A DNA stretch of 64,000 nucleotides from Aphrocallistes beatrix (lineage: Eukaryota; Porifera; Hexactinellida; Sceptrulophora; Aphrocallistidae). The stretch is from assembly GCA_963281255.1 (NCBI GenBank), contig OY725488.1, positions 6,731,524 through 6,795,523 on the forward strand, in the 5' to 3' direction. Positions 9,853-20,502 of this stretch are shown here, piece after piece; position 1 is the stretch's first letter, and every line of letters begins with the position of its first letter. The position numbers were made by a program, and so were the translations under genes. Under the pieces are notes generated by a model. It ran no database searches. It was not told the DNA's origin and saw only the letters and a program-made list of their open reading frames with translations.

Positions 9853-12141
9853 TTAATATTCTTCTGTAACTTTTTTGATAGCTTCAAAGCATCTGAATCG
9901 ATCAGGCATGTAGACGGCTTCTTGAATATGAGGGAAGGGAGTGTCAAAACCGCACACCCTCTGAATAGGGGCTTCTAAAGACAGAAAGCAAGCTTCCTGG
10001 ACAGTGCTTGCAATCTCCCCTCCGAATCCTCCTGTAAGAGGGGCTTCATGTGCTATGATCAGCCTCCCGGTACGCTTCACTGAATTAACAATAGTATCGA
10101 CATCCCAAGGGAGAATAGTTTGCAGGTCTATCACTTCACATTCCACACCTAGAGTGAAAAAAATAACAATAACTCCCATGCCCTTACTTTTATATGTCGA
10201 GACAATACATTATGTCCAGATGATTTTGCGTGTAAATACTGATTAGAGAGAGAAGGAAATCTTAAACTGGTGGGCAATGGAATGGAATCTATGTGAACTT
10301 TTGTACTACAACACTTCAGCATGGCTTTACGAACAAGTTTTGATCATAGTCCAAAATTGTGCAACGGATAGGTCCCACAATTTCAGAGAAAAATTCACGC
10401 GTGAAGCCTACCCGTATCTACCCATACAAGTGATCAAATCAACACTTAAATAAGTCGGAACAGTGGAACCAGTCACTGGAAGGCTCAGAAACAAGAGTGT
10501 ACAGGATAGGGCATTAACGTAATTAACATAATGGAATGTGTTAACATACTGGGTTCAATCTAATAAGCTAAGTTCAATGCGTACGTACGTATGTACATAA
10601 TTAATCTACACAGTTTCTCAACTTTATATTGGTTAATGGGGGCAATTATTCAATTGAGCTACTCAGTACATACTGTCTACCAGACTAAATTCAATCCATC
10701 CATTTCACATTCTGGATAATGGTAGTCTATACAAGAATTGAGTTACATTTAAAACAATTTTAATTAATTAATATACCCAAGACTCACCTAACTGATCTAG
10801 TGCCATGTCTGCAGAATCTAATACCGTGTGCACCTGACGGCCCCATGCTACCACGGTTACATCTCCACCTTTCCTTACAACTTCAGCTTCTCCCAAAGGG
10901 ATCTTCCAAACTCCGATAGGAACCTCATCTGAAGAAGCCCGGTACAAGCGCTTCGGTTCAAAGTAGAAGACCGGGTTGTTATCTTCAATGCTAGATAACA
11001 AAAGCCCCTTAGCTTGTAAGGGTCCCCTCGGTATTACTACCTAGTTGTACAAACCATTATATTAAAAGAGTTAATGTAAATATCTAAATTATGCCAATAC
11101 TCTCTAAAAAATACCTTAATCCCCGGAGTATGCGCGAAATAAGCCTCTGGACTCTGTGAGTGGTAGAGTGCGCCATGCCCTACCGCCCCGTAAGGAGCGC
11201 GTACTACGAGTTTCCCACAATCGAAATGACCTCCAGACCGATATCTGTATTTCGCCGCTTCATTCACAACCTGATCGAAAGCAGGGAATATATAATCAGC
11301 AAACTGTATCTCAGCGAGGGCTGTGCTCCCGCCAGCAGCTACTCCAATCGCGAACCCCATGATCCCCTGCTCACTGAGAGGCGTGTTGAAGACCCGATCA
11401 CTCCCGTACTTCTCACGCAGCCCTTGGGTGCATCTTCAGAAGGAAAGAAAACCGATTAATTAATCAAATGGCGCTAGATTTTTGCTAACTCATTTCCGGT
11501 AAGTCATTTTGGGCGGGGAAACCTTAGACGTGTGGGGTCTTTGCTTTAAATAGAAATGACCCCATGTAATTTAAGGGTTATTAATATACGTACGTACAGC
11601 TCAAATCAAAGTTAGAGTGTAGATCGCAGTGCAGTTATTAGAGAACTTTGCGTACACACAACATAGTAACTGTGTGTTAGAGTTCAACATGTGGCGTAGC
11701 AACTTTAGTGCACATTTGTTAACTTGTGCTTACACATGAGCCTAGGATTTTCTGAGTACGCGTTATACAGAGACAGCAACACAGCTAGTCTAGTCTAGTT
11801 AGTGCTCACGCTAGAATAAGTAACTGTCAGGTTCTAATCCGGTAGGTTTAGACAAAAATCTGAATTTAGAACAACCTGAACACTCCCCCAAATGCGACAT
11901 CTTCTCCAAACACAATCGCTGTGGAATCCCGTGACATCGCAAGGTCTATGGTGTGAGCGATCGTCTGTACTAGATTCATTTCTTTCAATTCGCCAGCGTT
12001 TTGTGGAGGAGGGCTGGGGTGGAACTTGAGATCAGTAGAAGCGGCGCGAGTCCTGACTCCAAGAAGAGAATGCGACTTGTGACTACACCTTGATGTAGGA
12101 ATTAGATCGTAGATTAACCGTATCACACCCAGCCTATACAT
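9853..12141 (-). CDS. BCKDHB: Branched-chain 2-oxoacid dehydrogenase E1 beta subunit, mitochondrial
   Basis: Four exons: 12141-11876, 11433-11115, 11040-10788 and 10148-9853. They join with phases 2, 0 and 1 into about 377 aa (human 392). The product pairs with the alpha subunit in the thiamine-diphosphate E1 enzyme that decarboxylates the oxoacids of Leu, Ile and Val. Visible landmarks are [12 protein letters not shown], the ThDP-side segment [84 protein letters not shown], and the C-terminal [19 protein letters not shown] and CGFDTPFPH. The N-terminus is basic and hydroxylated, as for a mitochondrial presequence. All junctions are GT-AG. Nothing is missing. Confidence 0.96.
10149..10787 (-). 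other. BCKDHB intron 3
   Basis: A 639-bp AT-rich intron with no recognised repeat. It starts GTGAGTC after LDQLG and ends CACTCTAG on the minus strand. Confidence 0.7.
11434..11875 (-). other. BCKDHB intron 1 with interspersed repeat B
   Basis: A 442-bp intron. On the plus strand, 11485-11580 contains one copy of a short interspersed repeat (GCTAACTCATTTCCGGTAAG, then GTCATTTTGGGCGGGGAAACC). A close copy lies in CEP350 intron 6 near 48465-48560, and inverted relatives lie near 24525-24610 and 46045-46140. Confidence 0.65.
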
Positions 12142-13433
12142 GCTAAAAGGGACCCACTAAAACATTGAAATAAAAATGGGCAATATTTTCGTATTCCTTT
12201 TACATTTAGGGTTACATATTCTTATTCTTTCTTCTATTTTGTCCAATGGCATAATATGGATGGTAGGCATTTTAGGGCAGCGGTGGGCAACCTGGGGCCC
12301 GCAAGACTAAATTTGATGGCCCGCGGCTTTTTCAAAACACTCTGTTATGGTGTTAGTGAATGTAATACAAAATGGGCCCGCCTAATTTTGGTGTGAAATT
12401 GATGATGAATATCAATATATTTTCTATAATCGATTCATTATATAATGATTCAATTTATTTTACTTATTTTTGCTTTTATAAGTACTGTATAAGTTTAGTT
12501 ATTCATTGCTTCCATATACACGTACTCATGGCCATGGTGATGTGACCGTAAACTGACAGATGGGCCCCAATTCTGGCCTTATTCGTACTCCTTCATGTGG
12601 TATCCAGTCGCTTGGATAGCAGACATTCTAGGCAACATATTCATATTTCAACGGATCGATTGTTCCAAATCACTTGGAACCATTTTCTAAGCTAATTACG
12701 CGCAATCTGCGAAAATCTGCCTATTTTGATATTAAATAATAAATCTATTTAGGAATTCTCAATGAAGGATAAATGCATTGTGATTGATGACTAGCAAACA
12801 TTCTTGTTTGTCTCTTACACACCTATACTGACATGATTGCAACCACTCAGGCTTTTCAACTACGTATGTTCAGAAAATTATTTTCTATATTACCGTGAAC
12901 ATTATCAAGGAATCCAATCTCTAGCATATGGAGAATAAGTCATTATTTTGAAGTATCATCAACAGCCAAATTATATTGTAGTATACATAATTTGCTATTG
13001 GTGAGCAATATTTAAAATACATAAAAAGAAAAGGTGTGAACAGGGGCGGCGAACTTTCGAAATCGCTGGGCAATTTTGGAGGGGGGCTTGAGCCCCCCAG
13101 CCCCCCCCCGCCTAAATTTAAAAAAAAACTGCATTCAGGAATTTTCCACAATATTCCACCATTCAGTCATTAGACCAAAAAAGAAATTCTACCCTTTTCT
13201 ACCGATTTCCACCTTTCATTCCGACCCAAAGAACCCAATATCCAACACCTAATTTAATGCAAGGTGAAAGTTAAGAGTAAAATAAAAGTGATGAAATATG
13301 TCCAATAAAGTTAGCTAAAACACAATTGTTTTGCTGTTATAACAGTTGGTAGGTCTGGATATTCTTTATTTACAAGTTGAATTTATTCATTAAAATTACG
13401 TAATTGTTACGAACTAGAAACATATAGTCCGAA
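12142..13433. other. Intergenic with hAT-type fragments
   Basis: No supported gene. CAGCGGTGGGCAACCTGGGG at about 12281 and CAGGGGCGGCGAACTTTCG at about 13040 look like single hAT-family ends. A G-run and C-run stretch (GGAGGGGGGCTTGAGCCCCCCAG) follows the second. No matching opposite ends or 8-bp duplications were found, so these are probably truncated copies. Confidence 0.5.
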
Positions 13434-13862
13434 ATGAATCCACTGCTACCAGAACCCAGCGAGGAAGCTATCGAAATGCAGCAGCGTTACGTGAAGGGTC
13501 TCCTCAACCGACTAACACAGCAACCCAAAGCTGTGAAGGGAGCTTGTAAGCGGTGCGGTTTCTCCGGGCATCTTACGTTCCAGTGCATGAATCATATTAG
13601 CATAGGAGAAACTAAAAAAGAGGGAACATCAGATGATAAGAAAAGATATGCTTCAAGCGAAGAGAGTGGAGAATATAAATCTGAGGACGAATTAAAGTTA
13701 AAAATTAAAGTGAAAAAGGAAAAGATTGGACTAAAAAGATCAAGAGAAGAGAGCAGCCCAGGAGAGGAAAGGGATGAGAAGAAGAAAAAGAAGAAAAGTA
13801 AGAAAGTTAAAGAACGCAAAGAAGGGAAGAGAAAACACAAAGCAAGCAAAAAGAGGATGTAA
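13434..13862 (+). CDS. SREK1IP1: SREK1-interacting protein 1-like zinc-knuckle protein
   Basis: A single-exon protein of 142 aa. Residues about 38-53 hold a CCHC zinc knuckle, CKRCGFSGHLTFQC, with the spacing C-x2-C-x4-H-x4-C. The rest, from about residue 60, is a Lys/Glu/Ser-rich basic tail, as in human SREK1IP1 (p18SRP, 155 aa), a splicing-associated nuclear protein that binds the SR-related factor SREK1. An AATAAA signal follows at about 13900. The start is the first ATG, and the N-terminal text before the knuckle matches the family layout. The extreme Lys-richness makes the antisense frame open too; that frame is a shadow. Confidence 0.87.
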   Translation: MNPLLPEPSEEAIEMQQRYVKGLLNRLTQQPKAVKGACKRCGFSGHLTFQCMNHISIGETKKEGTSDDKKRYASSEESGEYKSEDELKLKIKVKKEKIGLKRSREESSPGEERDEKKKKKKSKKVKERKEGKRKHKASKKRM

Positions 13863-14049
13863 TTAATGTGAAGTGTCATTAATGTACTTTTTTGTAATTA
13901 ATAAAAAAGGTATAAGCAGCTAAACAATTCATTCATTTAGTCCCTATTAATCATTCAAATATCAGTTAATTACCTAATGAGTTCGTGGGGAATTAAGCCT
14001 ATTTTTACATAACATAACACATGGGATAAAATGCTGATAACAAAGACCA

Positions 14050-15260
14050 TCAGAAATAATGAAGTTTTGGAAAATAAATAACAACACTTAAAATCTCCTG
14101 AGAGTTAGTGAGAGGAGCGCCTTCTCCACAACATACCATCTCTCCAACGAACTGATGCGAGTAATTGAATGACAAATACAATGATAGCCTTTCTTCAATA
14201 CAGTCAGGGTCGCTTATTGTGAAACACCAGGGGACCAAAAACTCTGTCCATAATAGAGATACTTCATATTAAGCCATGGCTTACTAAATATTTAGTAAGT
14301 ATACTTACTAAATATTTACTAAGCCATGATTAAGCGAACTTGATTCAATACAAATCCTAAAAATGAAATTGGGACCAGGAGGTTAGTTCATAATAAACGA
14401 ATGTTCATATTAAGCGGGTTCACAATAAGCGACCCTGACTGTACTACCATTCATTCTGGGTTAGTTTGATGTCTCTAGGACCATAAATATGAAGAATGAA
14501 TGAGTTGAAAGTGAGATTCAAATCCAGACACTGAATATGATTTTTATTCTTATTATCACAAACATAGATTAGATTCTTCAACGCTGATACTTCGACACCA
14601 CATGGGATATCAAACTGCAATTCTTCTTCTCCTTTCTCTCCTACTAACCGTAATAACTTCCCTTCAATAGAAGATACATTCATACACTTTCTCAACAAAC
14701 TGGAATGAACTAGTGAAGACTTGTACGATTGTTTCCATGATCACAAATGTAAACATTATCAGTTTGAGGATGGATGGACATTGATGTAGGATAATATGCG
14801 AACACTCCAGGCTCATTCGAAACCTAGCTGTGCTTACAAACAGTTAGAACAGGTTCTCCTTCCTTCTTGTAGTCCAATAGTTCGATGATCCTGATCCTTC
14901 CTATCTCACTGAGTCTCTCTTCCAGTGTTCCATCCCACTCCAGCTCTACACGCCTCATTCCAGTCTCAGTTGTTTCCTGACTCAATTCGAGCTCTCTAAT
15001 GCGGGCATCCATCACTATACTACACTCTTCTCACAACAATTTCTTGATCCTCGTTTCGTTGTACTTTCGATTTCATTGATTCTTTTATTAGATTCAGTTC
15101 CTGGATCTGTTCCCTAACTCCATCCCCCTTGTAGCAAGCCACCAGCTGATCCAGCTCTGACAGTAGAGCAGCTTCTCTCTCATTCAGCATTTGGTGGATT
15201 TAAAGAACTTATCTCTTTTCTCACTCTCTCCACCTGAGAGAGGAAGAGTTCACTTTCTGA
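14050..15260 (-). pseudogene. Decayed TRIM/NHL-repeat-like gene
   Basis: On the minus strand, broken frames between about 15250 and 14460 read as a coiled coil (ELDQLVACYKGDGV, then LELSQETTETGMRRVELEWD) followed by NHL-type blades. One blade reads YYPTSMSIHPQTDNVYICDH at about 14780-14730 and the next reads FDIPCGVEVSALKNLIYVCD. NHL repeats end in an aspartate-containing strand of exactly this form, and coiled coil plus NHL is the layout of TRIM2/3/71-like proteins. At least three frame breaks or stops separate the blocks, and a MITE (14201-14441) sits at the 3' side. No RING or B-box remains. The identity rests on motif shape only. Confidence 0.5.
14201..14441. mobile_element. MITE with 23-bp terminal inverted repeats and TA target site
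   Basis: The ends are CAGTCAGGGTCGCTTATTGT and its exact inverse ACAATAAGCGACCCTGACTG, flanked by TA on both sides. The total is 241 bp, with a palindromic centre (CTTACTAAATATTTAGTAAG, then a second half-copy). A TA duplication and CAGT ends suggest the pogo/mariner superfamily. No coding capacity. Confidence 0.85.
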
Positions 15261-15404
15261 CTTATACAAACTTACCATGAAATGGAACTAACAGAATGAC
15301 TAAGAAAAAATTGAGAACATCAGTATTGTGCTTATGTCATGGTGACAGGTGTGATAGCAATTATGCCTTGGAAAGGATTAATCTATGGAAAGCTTCTACT
15401 AGTG

Positions 15405-15426
15405 CTTACAACCCCGGGGTTGTAAG
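15405..15426. repeat. Perfect 22-bp palindrome
   Basis: CTTACAACCCC followed at once by its exact inverse GGGGTTGTAAG. It is flanked by AGCTTCTAC on both sides in direct orientation. Its function is unknown; it may mark a deleted transposon footprint. Confidence 0.8.
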
Positions 15427-15439
15427 TCCTAGCTTCTAC

Positions 15440-15625
15440 CCTGGTAAGTTGAGTATGTAGATTTCGAACTTGATACTGGATTTTCATTAGCTGTCGTGGA
15501 TTGAATGAAATTGCTTTCATAGAGGCCCGTTTTAGTATTATTTATGATGCGGAGCAGTATTGTGGTTAGGCTGTGTATTAACTTTTGGCTTGGGCTGTGT
15601 ATTATAATTATTGTCATTATTGCAA
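15440..15625. mobile_element. Partial Tc1/mariner-like MITE, copy 3
   Basis: GTAGATTTCGAACTTGATACT, TTCATTAGCTGTCGTGGATT and TTTTAGTATTATTTATGATG match the right halves of the MITEs at 5910-6364 and 8841-9311. The left half is absent and the terminus is degraded. Confidence 0.65.
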
Positions 15626-15728
15626 TCAAGATCTCATTATATTTCAGATGAAAATTTATATAATTACAGCGATGACCTTAATAAGTTTGAAAGCAAAAAT
15701 ATAAATAAATAAAAACAACCAAGAGGTT

Positions 15729-16128
15729 TCAACAACATGATCTCCTAGATCCCTCAGCAGGATGGTCAACCTGACTTGCTTTTAAATCCACCACTCCACC
15801 TCTCCGATCCACTGGAACTCCCTTCCTCCGCAAGCTAGCCTCTACCATTAGAGAGACTAGCTCGTCAAATGCCTCCTTGACATTTTCTCCATCATACGCA
15901 CTAGTCTTGAAACAAGCTATTCCCTTTTTAGAGTACTTCTCAATGCATTTTGTATACGTATCAAGATTGTGGGACTTATCTGTTTTGTTCGCGATGACAA
16001 TAATCGCAGGCATGTTGTCCGTCCTATACTCGTTAGAAACTAACCCTTCCACTCGTCTAGATGTCTGACGTATCTGTGTCTGATATGTCCCACGCTAAGA
16101 TAATCCCGTCCTTATTAATATATCGGAC
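15729..16128 (-). pseudogene. Rab GTPase, C-terminal half only, truncated by a repeat insertion
   Basis: The minus strand reads RYINKDGIILAWDIS (the strand before the Rab G-domain middle), then a frame break near 16058. It continues as an intact 107-codon frame with the G4 motif VIANKTD, a TSA G5-like motif, and a C-terminal RRSCC that fits double geranylgeranylation. The P-loop and switch regions are missing. Directly upstream, at 16128, a Helitron-like repeat begins, and no P-loop fragment was found beyond it. The remaining half cannot bind nucleotide by itself, so I call it a pseudogene. The Rab subfamily cannot be named from this part. Confidence 0.7.
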
Positions 16129-16480
16129 AGGCGCGCTTCGCTTGCTTGCGCTGCGCGGCTGGCAGACTTTGCTCACATTGATTAATTCTAAGGTAGATAA
16201 CATCTATAAATACGTCTGTCTTACTGTTATAATCGATATCACTCGAAAAATCACCAAATTTGTCAATTTTTCACTTTTTGACGGGTAATGTTGACGTTAT
16301 AACAGAGTGATCATTTTTTCTGATAGTTGTATCCTATGTGAAGAATATTTATACACACTATTAAAATTTCATCCTTCTATCGCTTAAAGTGTCTGAGTTA
16401 TAGTCGAAAAACTGACATTTCTAATTATTAAAAAAAGGTGACAATGACGTCATAATTCCATAACGAGTCGACAGTACTCA
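16128..16480 (-). mobile_element. Helitron-like dispersed repeat, copy H1 (truncated)
   Basis: This copy starts with the GC-rich palindromic block GCGCGCTTCGCTTGCTTGCG. It then follows the family body (AATCGATATCACTCGAAAAA, ATCACCAAATTTGTC, TGACGTCATAATTCCAT). It breaks off before the family's opposite terminus. Confidence 0.75.
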
Positions 16481-16654
16481 AACAAAAATAAAAAATAGAG
16501 TGTAAGGAATACTCTATTTTTTTTCAAATTCGTAAACTACACATTCTAATGACTGATAATTGATAGCCTCAACTTAATTACTAACTCCCAAGTTAATAAA
16601 TATCAACATCTGATACTTGATGCTACTTGTCCCAAGTCACAGCCATTATATGTA

Positions 16655-17192
16655 CAAGCGCGCTTCGCTTGCTTGCGCTGCGCGGCTGGCGGATACTTCG
16701 TGCCCGCCGGAGGCTCCCTTCGGTCGCCTAAGGGTGACATTGGTTAATTATAAGGGAGATATCATCTCTAAATATGTCCATCTTAGTTTTAAAATCGATA
16801 TCACTCGAAAAATCACCAAATTTGTCAATTTTTAAAATTTTTGATGAGTAATGATGACGTCATAACAAGGTGATGAGTCATCATTTTTGATGATAGTTGC
16901 ATCATATGTGAGGCGTGTTAGTATACAGATTCTATTAAAATTTCAGCCTTCTATCTCCTATAATGGCTGAGTAATGCGCGAATAACTGTGTTGCTTAACT
17001 TTTAAAAATGTGATAATGACGTCATAATTCCATGATGAGTCGACATTTTGCTCTGAACTCAGAACTTACTGGAGCCATAGCCAAAATACTCCCACATGCC
17101 AAAAATCAGCTTTCTGCGCCCGGCAGTTTCTACAATCAATTCGTTACAGATATATATATATATATACATTAATCGAGTTTTAATAGTAAGGA
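16655..17192 (-). mobile_element. Helitron-like dispersed repeat, copy H2 (full length)
   Basis: About 540 bp. Read on the minus strand, it begins TCCTTACTATTAAAACTCGA, like the TC(T/C)...ACTA start of Helitrons, and ends with a GC-rich hairpin and GCGCTTGT. Insertion lies between T/A-type bases with no target duplication. It contains CRE-like TGACGTCA sites and an AP-1-like TGAGTCA. There is no Rep/helicase coding, so it would be non-autonomous. The final CTTG differs from the canonical CTRR, so the class is an inference. Confidence 0.7.
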
Positions 17193-17764
17193 TATATCAT
17201 AGGCGCCAAGTGTGGGTTTGGAGCCTGTGGGGGGCCGTGGTGCTGGACAATGAAGCAGTAGAGGAAGCTGTGGTATGGCAGGATTCCACAAACTTATAGG
17301 TTACAACTAAACCCCAAAATTATGTTAATTGAATCTAAATATATATCCAATTACAATTTTTTTCCACTTTAGTCCGAGATTTTCTTTCCCCTAGGTAACA
17401 ACAATAGCTGTACGTATATCGATATTTGAGCATCTAAGATTTAAAAAATTTCTGGGGACCCCCTTATCGTTCAACTTGGAAAATGGAGAAGTCATAAAGA
17501 ATGTACTCAAAACTACTCATTAGTTCTTAAAATGTAATCCTGACTTGTCAATATTTTAGTTGTATGTTAATTCGAATTCCTATTACTCGACTGTTATTAA
17601 TGTAAGAATCACATATCATACATATCAATGCAAAAAAAACATTCAATCGTTACATTTAGGTGGCTTTCGCCACCAAACAACCAGATTTGTCGAGTACTGC
17701 TAGGCTATCAGGTCTTACAATTGAGTAGACTACTGGCTTAATTAATGAATAAATAGAATTCGCT
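17193..17764. other. Intergenic, upstream of sulfotransferase
   Basis: CATAGGCGCCAAG at about 17198 resembles the end of the hAT MITE family seen at 21877 and 59504, followed by GGGGGGCCGTGG text. No gene is supported. The 5' UTR and promoter of the sulfotransferase should lie near 17640-17764. Confidence 0.45.
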
Positions 17765-18979
17765 GTGATAAACTTGAATATGAAGAAAGAGGCACTTAAA
17801 TTCATTCTATTGATATGCTTAGTTATTTCATTTGTGTTAAATATTATTTCTCTCCCAAAATTTGAGAAAAAAAATTTCACTTCATTCACTAATGAAAGGT
17901 CAACAAAAAACAGTTCATGGATTGAGTACAGGAATACATGGAATATGGAAGTTCTAATAGATGCCAACGACAGCAGTAAAGAAATCCAATTCACTGATAA
18001 ATATCTCGACAGAATGAGAGGTAAGGGCCTTAATCCACTTAATACCAAGCATGCACGATTTTTGGAACGTTTTTTAAAGATGGAAACATATTGCAACCTT
18101 AACCCCCCATTGAATAATGGCAGTTATAACGTGGGAATAGGCTACGATAATGTGCTATTCAATGACGAGTTCGAATTACTGCAGTGTATGGTACCGAAGG
18201 TGAGCTCTACCACTTGGGCTGAAATGTTCAGTAAAATGTTTGGAGATGTACAATTTAAGATTCCTTTACTCCCCTCACATCCAATTTGGAAAAACATTTC
18301 TCTTGTCAATAACCTCGATCGAAATATCACAGCTAAACGTTATCAAACATACACCAAATTTTTGATAACCAGAAATCCATTTGAGCGTTTGTTATCAGCT
18401 TACAAAAGTAAGTTCACATTGAATAGGGGGTTTTATGAAGAGGTAATAGGACCTCAAATAATAAGAGTGAACTACTTATTTGATATACGTACCACAATAT
18501 AAAATAGAAAAAATTCAAAAAGAACTGAGGAATGATGGAAGCATGTCTAGGATAGAGATGGCTAGAAAATTTTTCAGATAAAGAGAATGGATGCTGGATT
18601 GGGTAAATTAAACATAACATTCCTGGAATTTCTGAATTACGTCATATCACAGAGCAAAACATTTGGTAGAGAAAGGTTAGACCATCACTGGGCACCCATC
18701 ACTTCCATTTGTAATCCTTGTGCTATCAAGTATGACATTCTTGCAAAGTTTGAAACTCTCAGTGAGGATTCACAGGCAATACTGGACTACGTACAAGCTA
18801 AGCACAACAACGAATCTATAAATTTCCCAACGCAGGAGCCGCAAGTAAATTCTAAAAAGTGTAGGAAAGAGTTTGAAAAAATTCCTATTGATGTTAGAAA
18901 TTCTCTTTATCAGATATTTAAAGAAGATTATCTTAGTTTCGGCTATCAGGACAATGAACTTGAATACTTGTTTTGTTAG
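17765..18979 (+). CDS. Golgi carbohydrate sulfotransferase (HNK-1 ST / CHST family)
   Basis: Two exons, 17765-18466 and 18578-18979, give about 367 aa. The intron (111 bp, AGA|GTGAAC to TTTTTCAG) is phase 0 and removes two in-frame stops. This is a type II membrane protein: a hydrophobic anchor at about residues 9-29 (LKFILLICLVISFVLNIISL), a stem with N-glycosylation sequons, then the catalytic domain. The 5'-phosphosulfate loop is CMVPKVSSTTWAEMF, and the 3'-phosphate motif is TRNPFERLLSAYKSKF. After the junction come ITFLEFLNYV and DHHWAPITSICNPC, both typical of CHST8-14-type enzymes that transfer sulfate from PAPS to glycans. The exact acceptor sugar cannot be told. The first ATG precedes the anchor; an ATG five codons later would also work. 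The donor is weak, so the splice is inferred mainly from frame and motif order. Confidence 0.85.
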
Positions 18980-19135
18980 TATATATCAAGTGGCATTCTA
19001 AGCCCCCCCCCCCCCCCCCCCATGTTTTTGTAGAGAGTATTCTTTAGCTTTGTAGCAAAAAGCTATGATCCAATTTAATATTATCTGTATGCAAGTTTTC
19101 GTGGTGGTCGACTTTTGTCCGGGTAGTGTATATGT

Positions 19136-19195
19136 TGCAGGCCAAATGTGTTTTCAGGCCAAACGCGTTTGGCCTAGGCCAGATGCGTTTTCATT
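19136..19195. repeat. Short GGCCAAAACGCGTTTTGGCC-type motif cluster
   Basis: Three near-palindromic copies of CAGGCCAAATGTGTTTT, CAGGCCAAACGCGTTTGGCC and AGGCCAGATGCGTTTTC. Closely related CAGTCAAAACGCGTTTGGACTG text flanks the end of the minisatellite at 27838-27965 and again at 28267-28320. Confidence 0.6.
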
Positions 19196-19334
19196 ATTTT
19201 CTAAAACCCATGGGTGTATTTCTAATTAAATAATTGAAGTTGTAATATATGTATATTATACTACGATTAGTAATCATAGGAATATCTTACAAACCTTTAC
19301 ATATTTCTTATAATTAGACTGTATTTATGGGCAT

Positions 19335-19385
19335 ACCTAATTTACGGGACTGTCCCGTCCCGTAAATTAGGCATGCCCGTATTTA
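19335..19385. repeat. Foldback: CCTAATTTACGGGAC stem
   Basis: The inverted arms CCTAATTTACGGGAC and GTCCCGTAAATTAGG are separated by 6 bases, with GGGCAT/ATGCCC extending the stem. Similar TAATTTCTGGAAT and GAAATTAGG text recurs near 37100-37230. Confidence 0.75.
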
Positions 19386-20502
19386 GTCATAATGTTAATT
19401 ATTAATGATTTTATTTACATACGATATATTTTAAATTCAAAGTTATTGATTCAATATACTTCTAGTTGTACTCGATTTTATAAAGATTCGTAACTCTGCC
19501 CATTTGTTTGGTATCTCGTCATATCAAACTCTAAAATACCTAGACTAAATGTAGATTTCCTATCGCTCCATTAACTGAATGGAATTTAAATAAGATTTCT
19601 CAAACGAACGAATACCAGAAAGTAGGTGCATTCATTTAGTCTAATCCTTTCTCTAAACAACAAATAGTTGATATAAATAGTTAGAGATGTACTATGATGT
19701 GTTTCTCACGTAATGCATGAAGTTGTTTGTCAAACTATTATTCGATTGTCTTGTTATGACAGCCAAGTGTTTTGTGGCATTTTCAGTTACAGGTTTTGTG
19801 CGAACGTCTGCATTTGCATCTGTTTGAATTGCATCCTGATGTGCAATTGCATTGTAGCTTGTTCCAAGGACTTCTAGAATACACGGACGGAAAACTCGCA
19901 AAGTGTTGGAAAAAAAACTAGAGGCTGATTTTTAAAATTTCATTAATTCCTTTATTTCAACCTTAACGACTCATTTTTTTTTAATTGGGTAGATTTTAAC
20001 AGGAGAGACCTAACATTTTTTACCTTTAAGACCGTGTAAATCTGAAACCATCCCAAAGAATGAGCGAACAAGCAAATTTATCTTCACCATATTGCTTGTT
20101 GATACGATTTATTCCATGCTAATCGTTCCATATATATGCTAAATAACTTCCCCATAGTCTAGAACTTCATATATTACTTTGAAGGGAGTCATGTGCATTT
20201 AAATTGTGGTGAAGATTTTTCGCTATGAACAATCAAAAAGAAATTTCATAAGGGGCTGAAAGAAATTAAATCGCCGATTATCAACATTTTCTAGACGTAT
20301 CGGCAAGTATATAATTCTAAAGGCAAAGATAATGCGATATTTAGGTCCTGTAATAATGATACATTGTTTCTATGAAATGTAAACGAAAAATATTGACACT
20401 AGAGTGGTACAAGGGGGTCTGAAACTACCTAAAGTGATCTAAAATATAAATAAATAATACAGAAACTGTATCAAATTGTATATTTAACGACTTATATAGG
20501 AT

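Larger units (their letters stand above)
18980..20502. other. Intergenic with small repeats and foldbacks
   Basis: It contains a 19-base C run (19003-19021), a MITE right end (CGACTTTTGTCCGGGTAGTG near 19110-19130), a cluster of GCGTTTTGGCC-type motifs at 19136-19195, and a foldback at 19335-19385. No coding region is supported; the frame at 19692-19901 is unconvincing. Confidence 0.55.

Noticed and set aside
13592-13879. 95-codon minus-strand hydrophobic frame
   Set aside because: It is antisense to the Lys/Glu-rich tail of the SREK1IP1-like gene. Phe/Leu/Ser text is what the complement of AAG/GAA codons gives.
16617-16835. Short frames with LACAARLADT-type text, also at 29113-29385, 31650-31835 and 32141-32359
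   Set aside because: All lie in the same part of the Helitron-like repeats, so their similarity reflects the repeat and not a protein family. No Rep/helicase motif is present.
18408-18420. Strong-looking donor GTAAGT in the sulfotransferase
   Set aside because: Using it would remove the conserved residues after RNPFERLLSAYKS and the GPQIIR segment. The weaker donor at 18467 keeps the full domain in phase.
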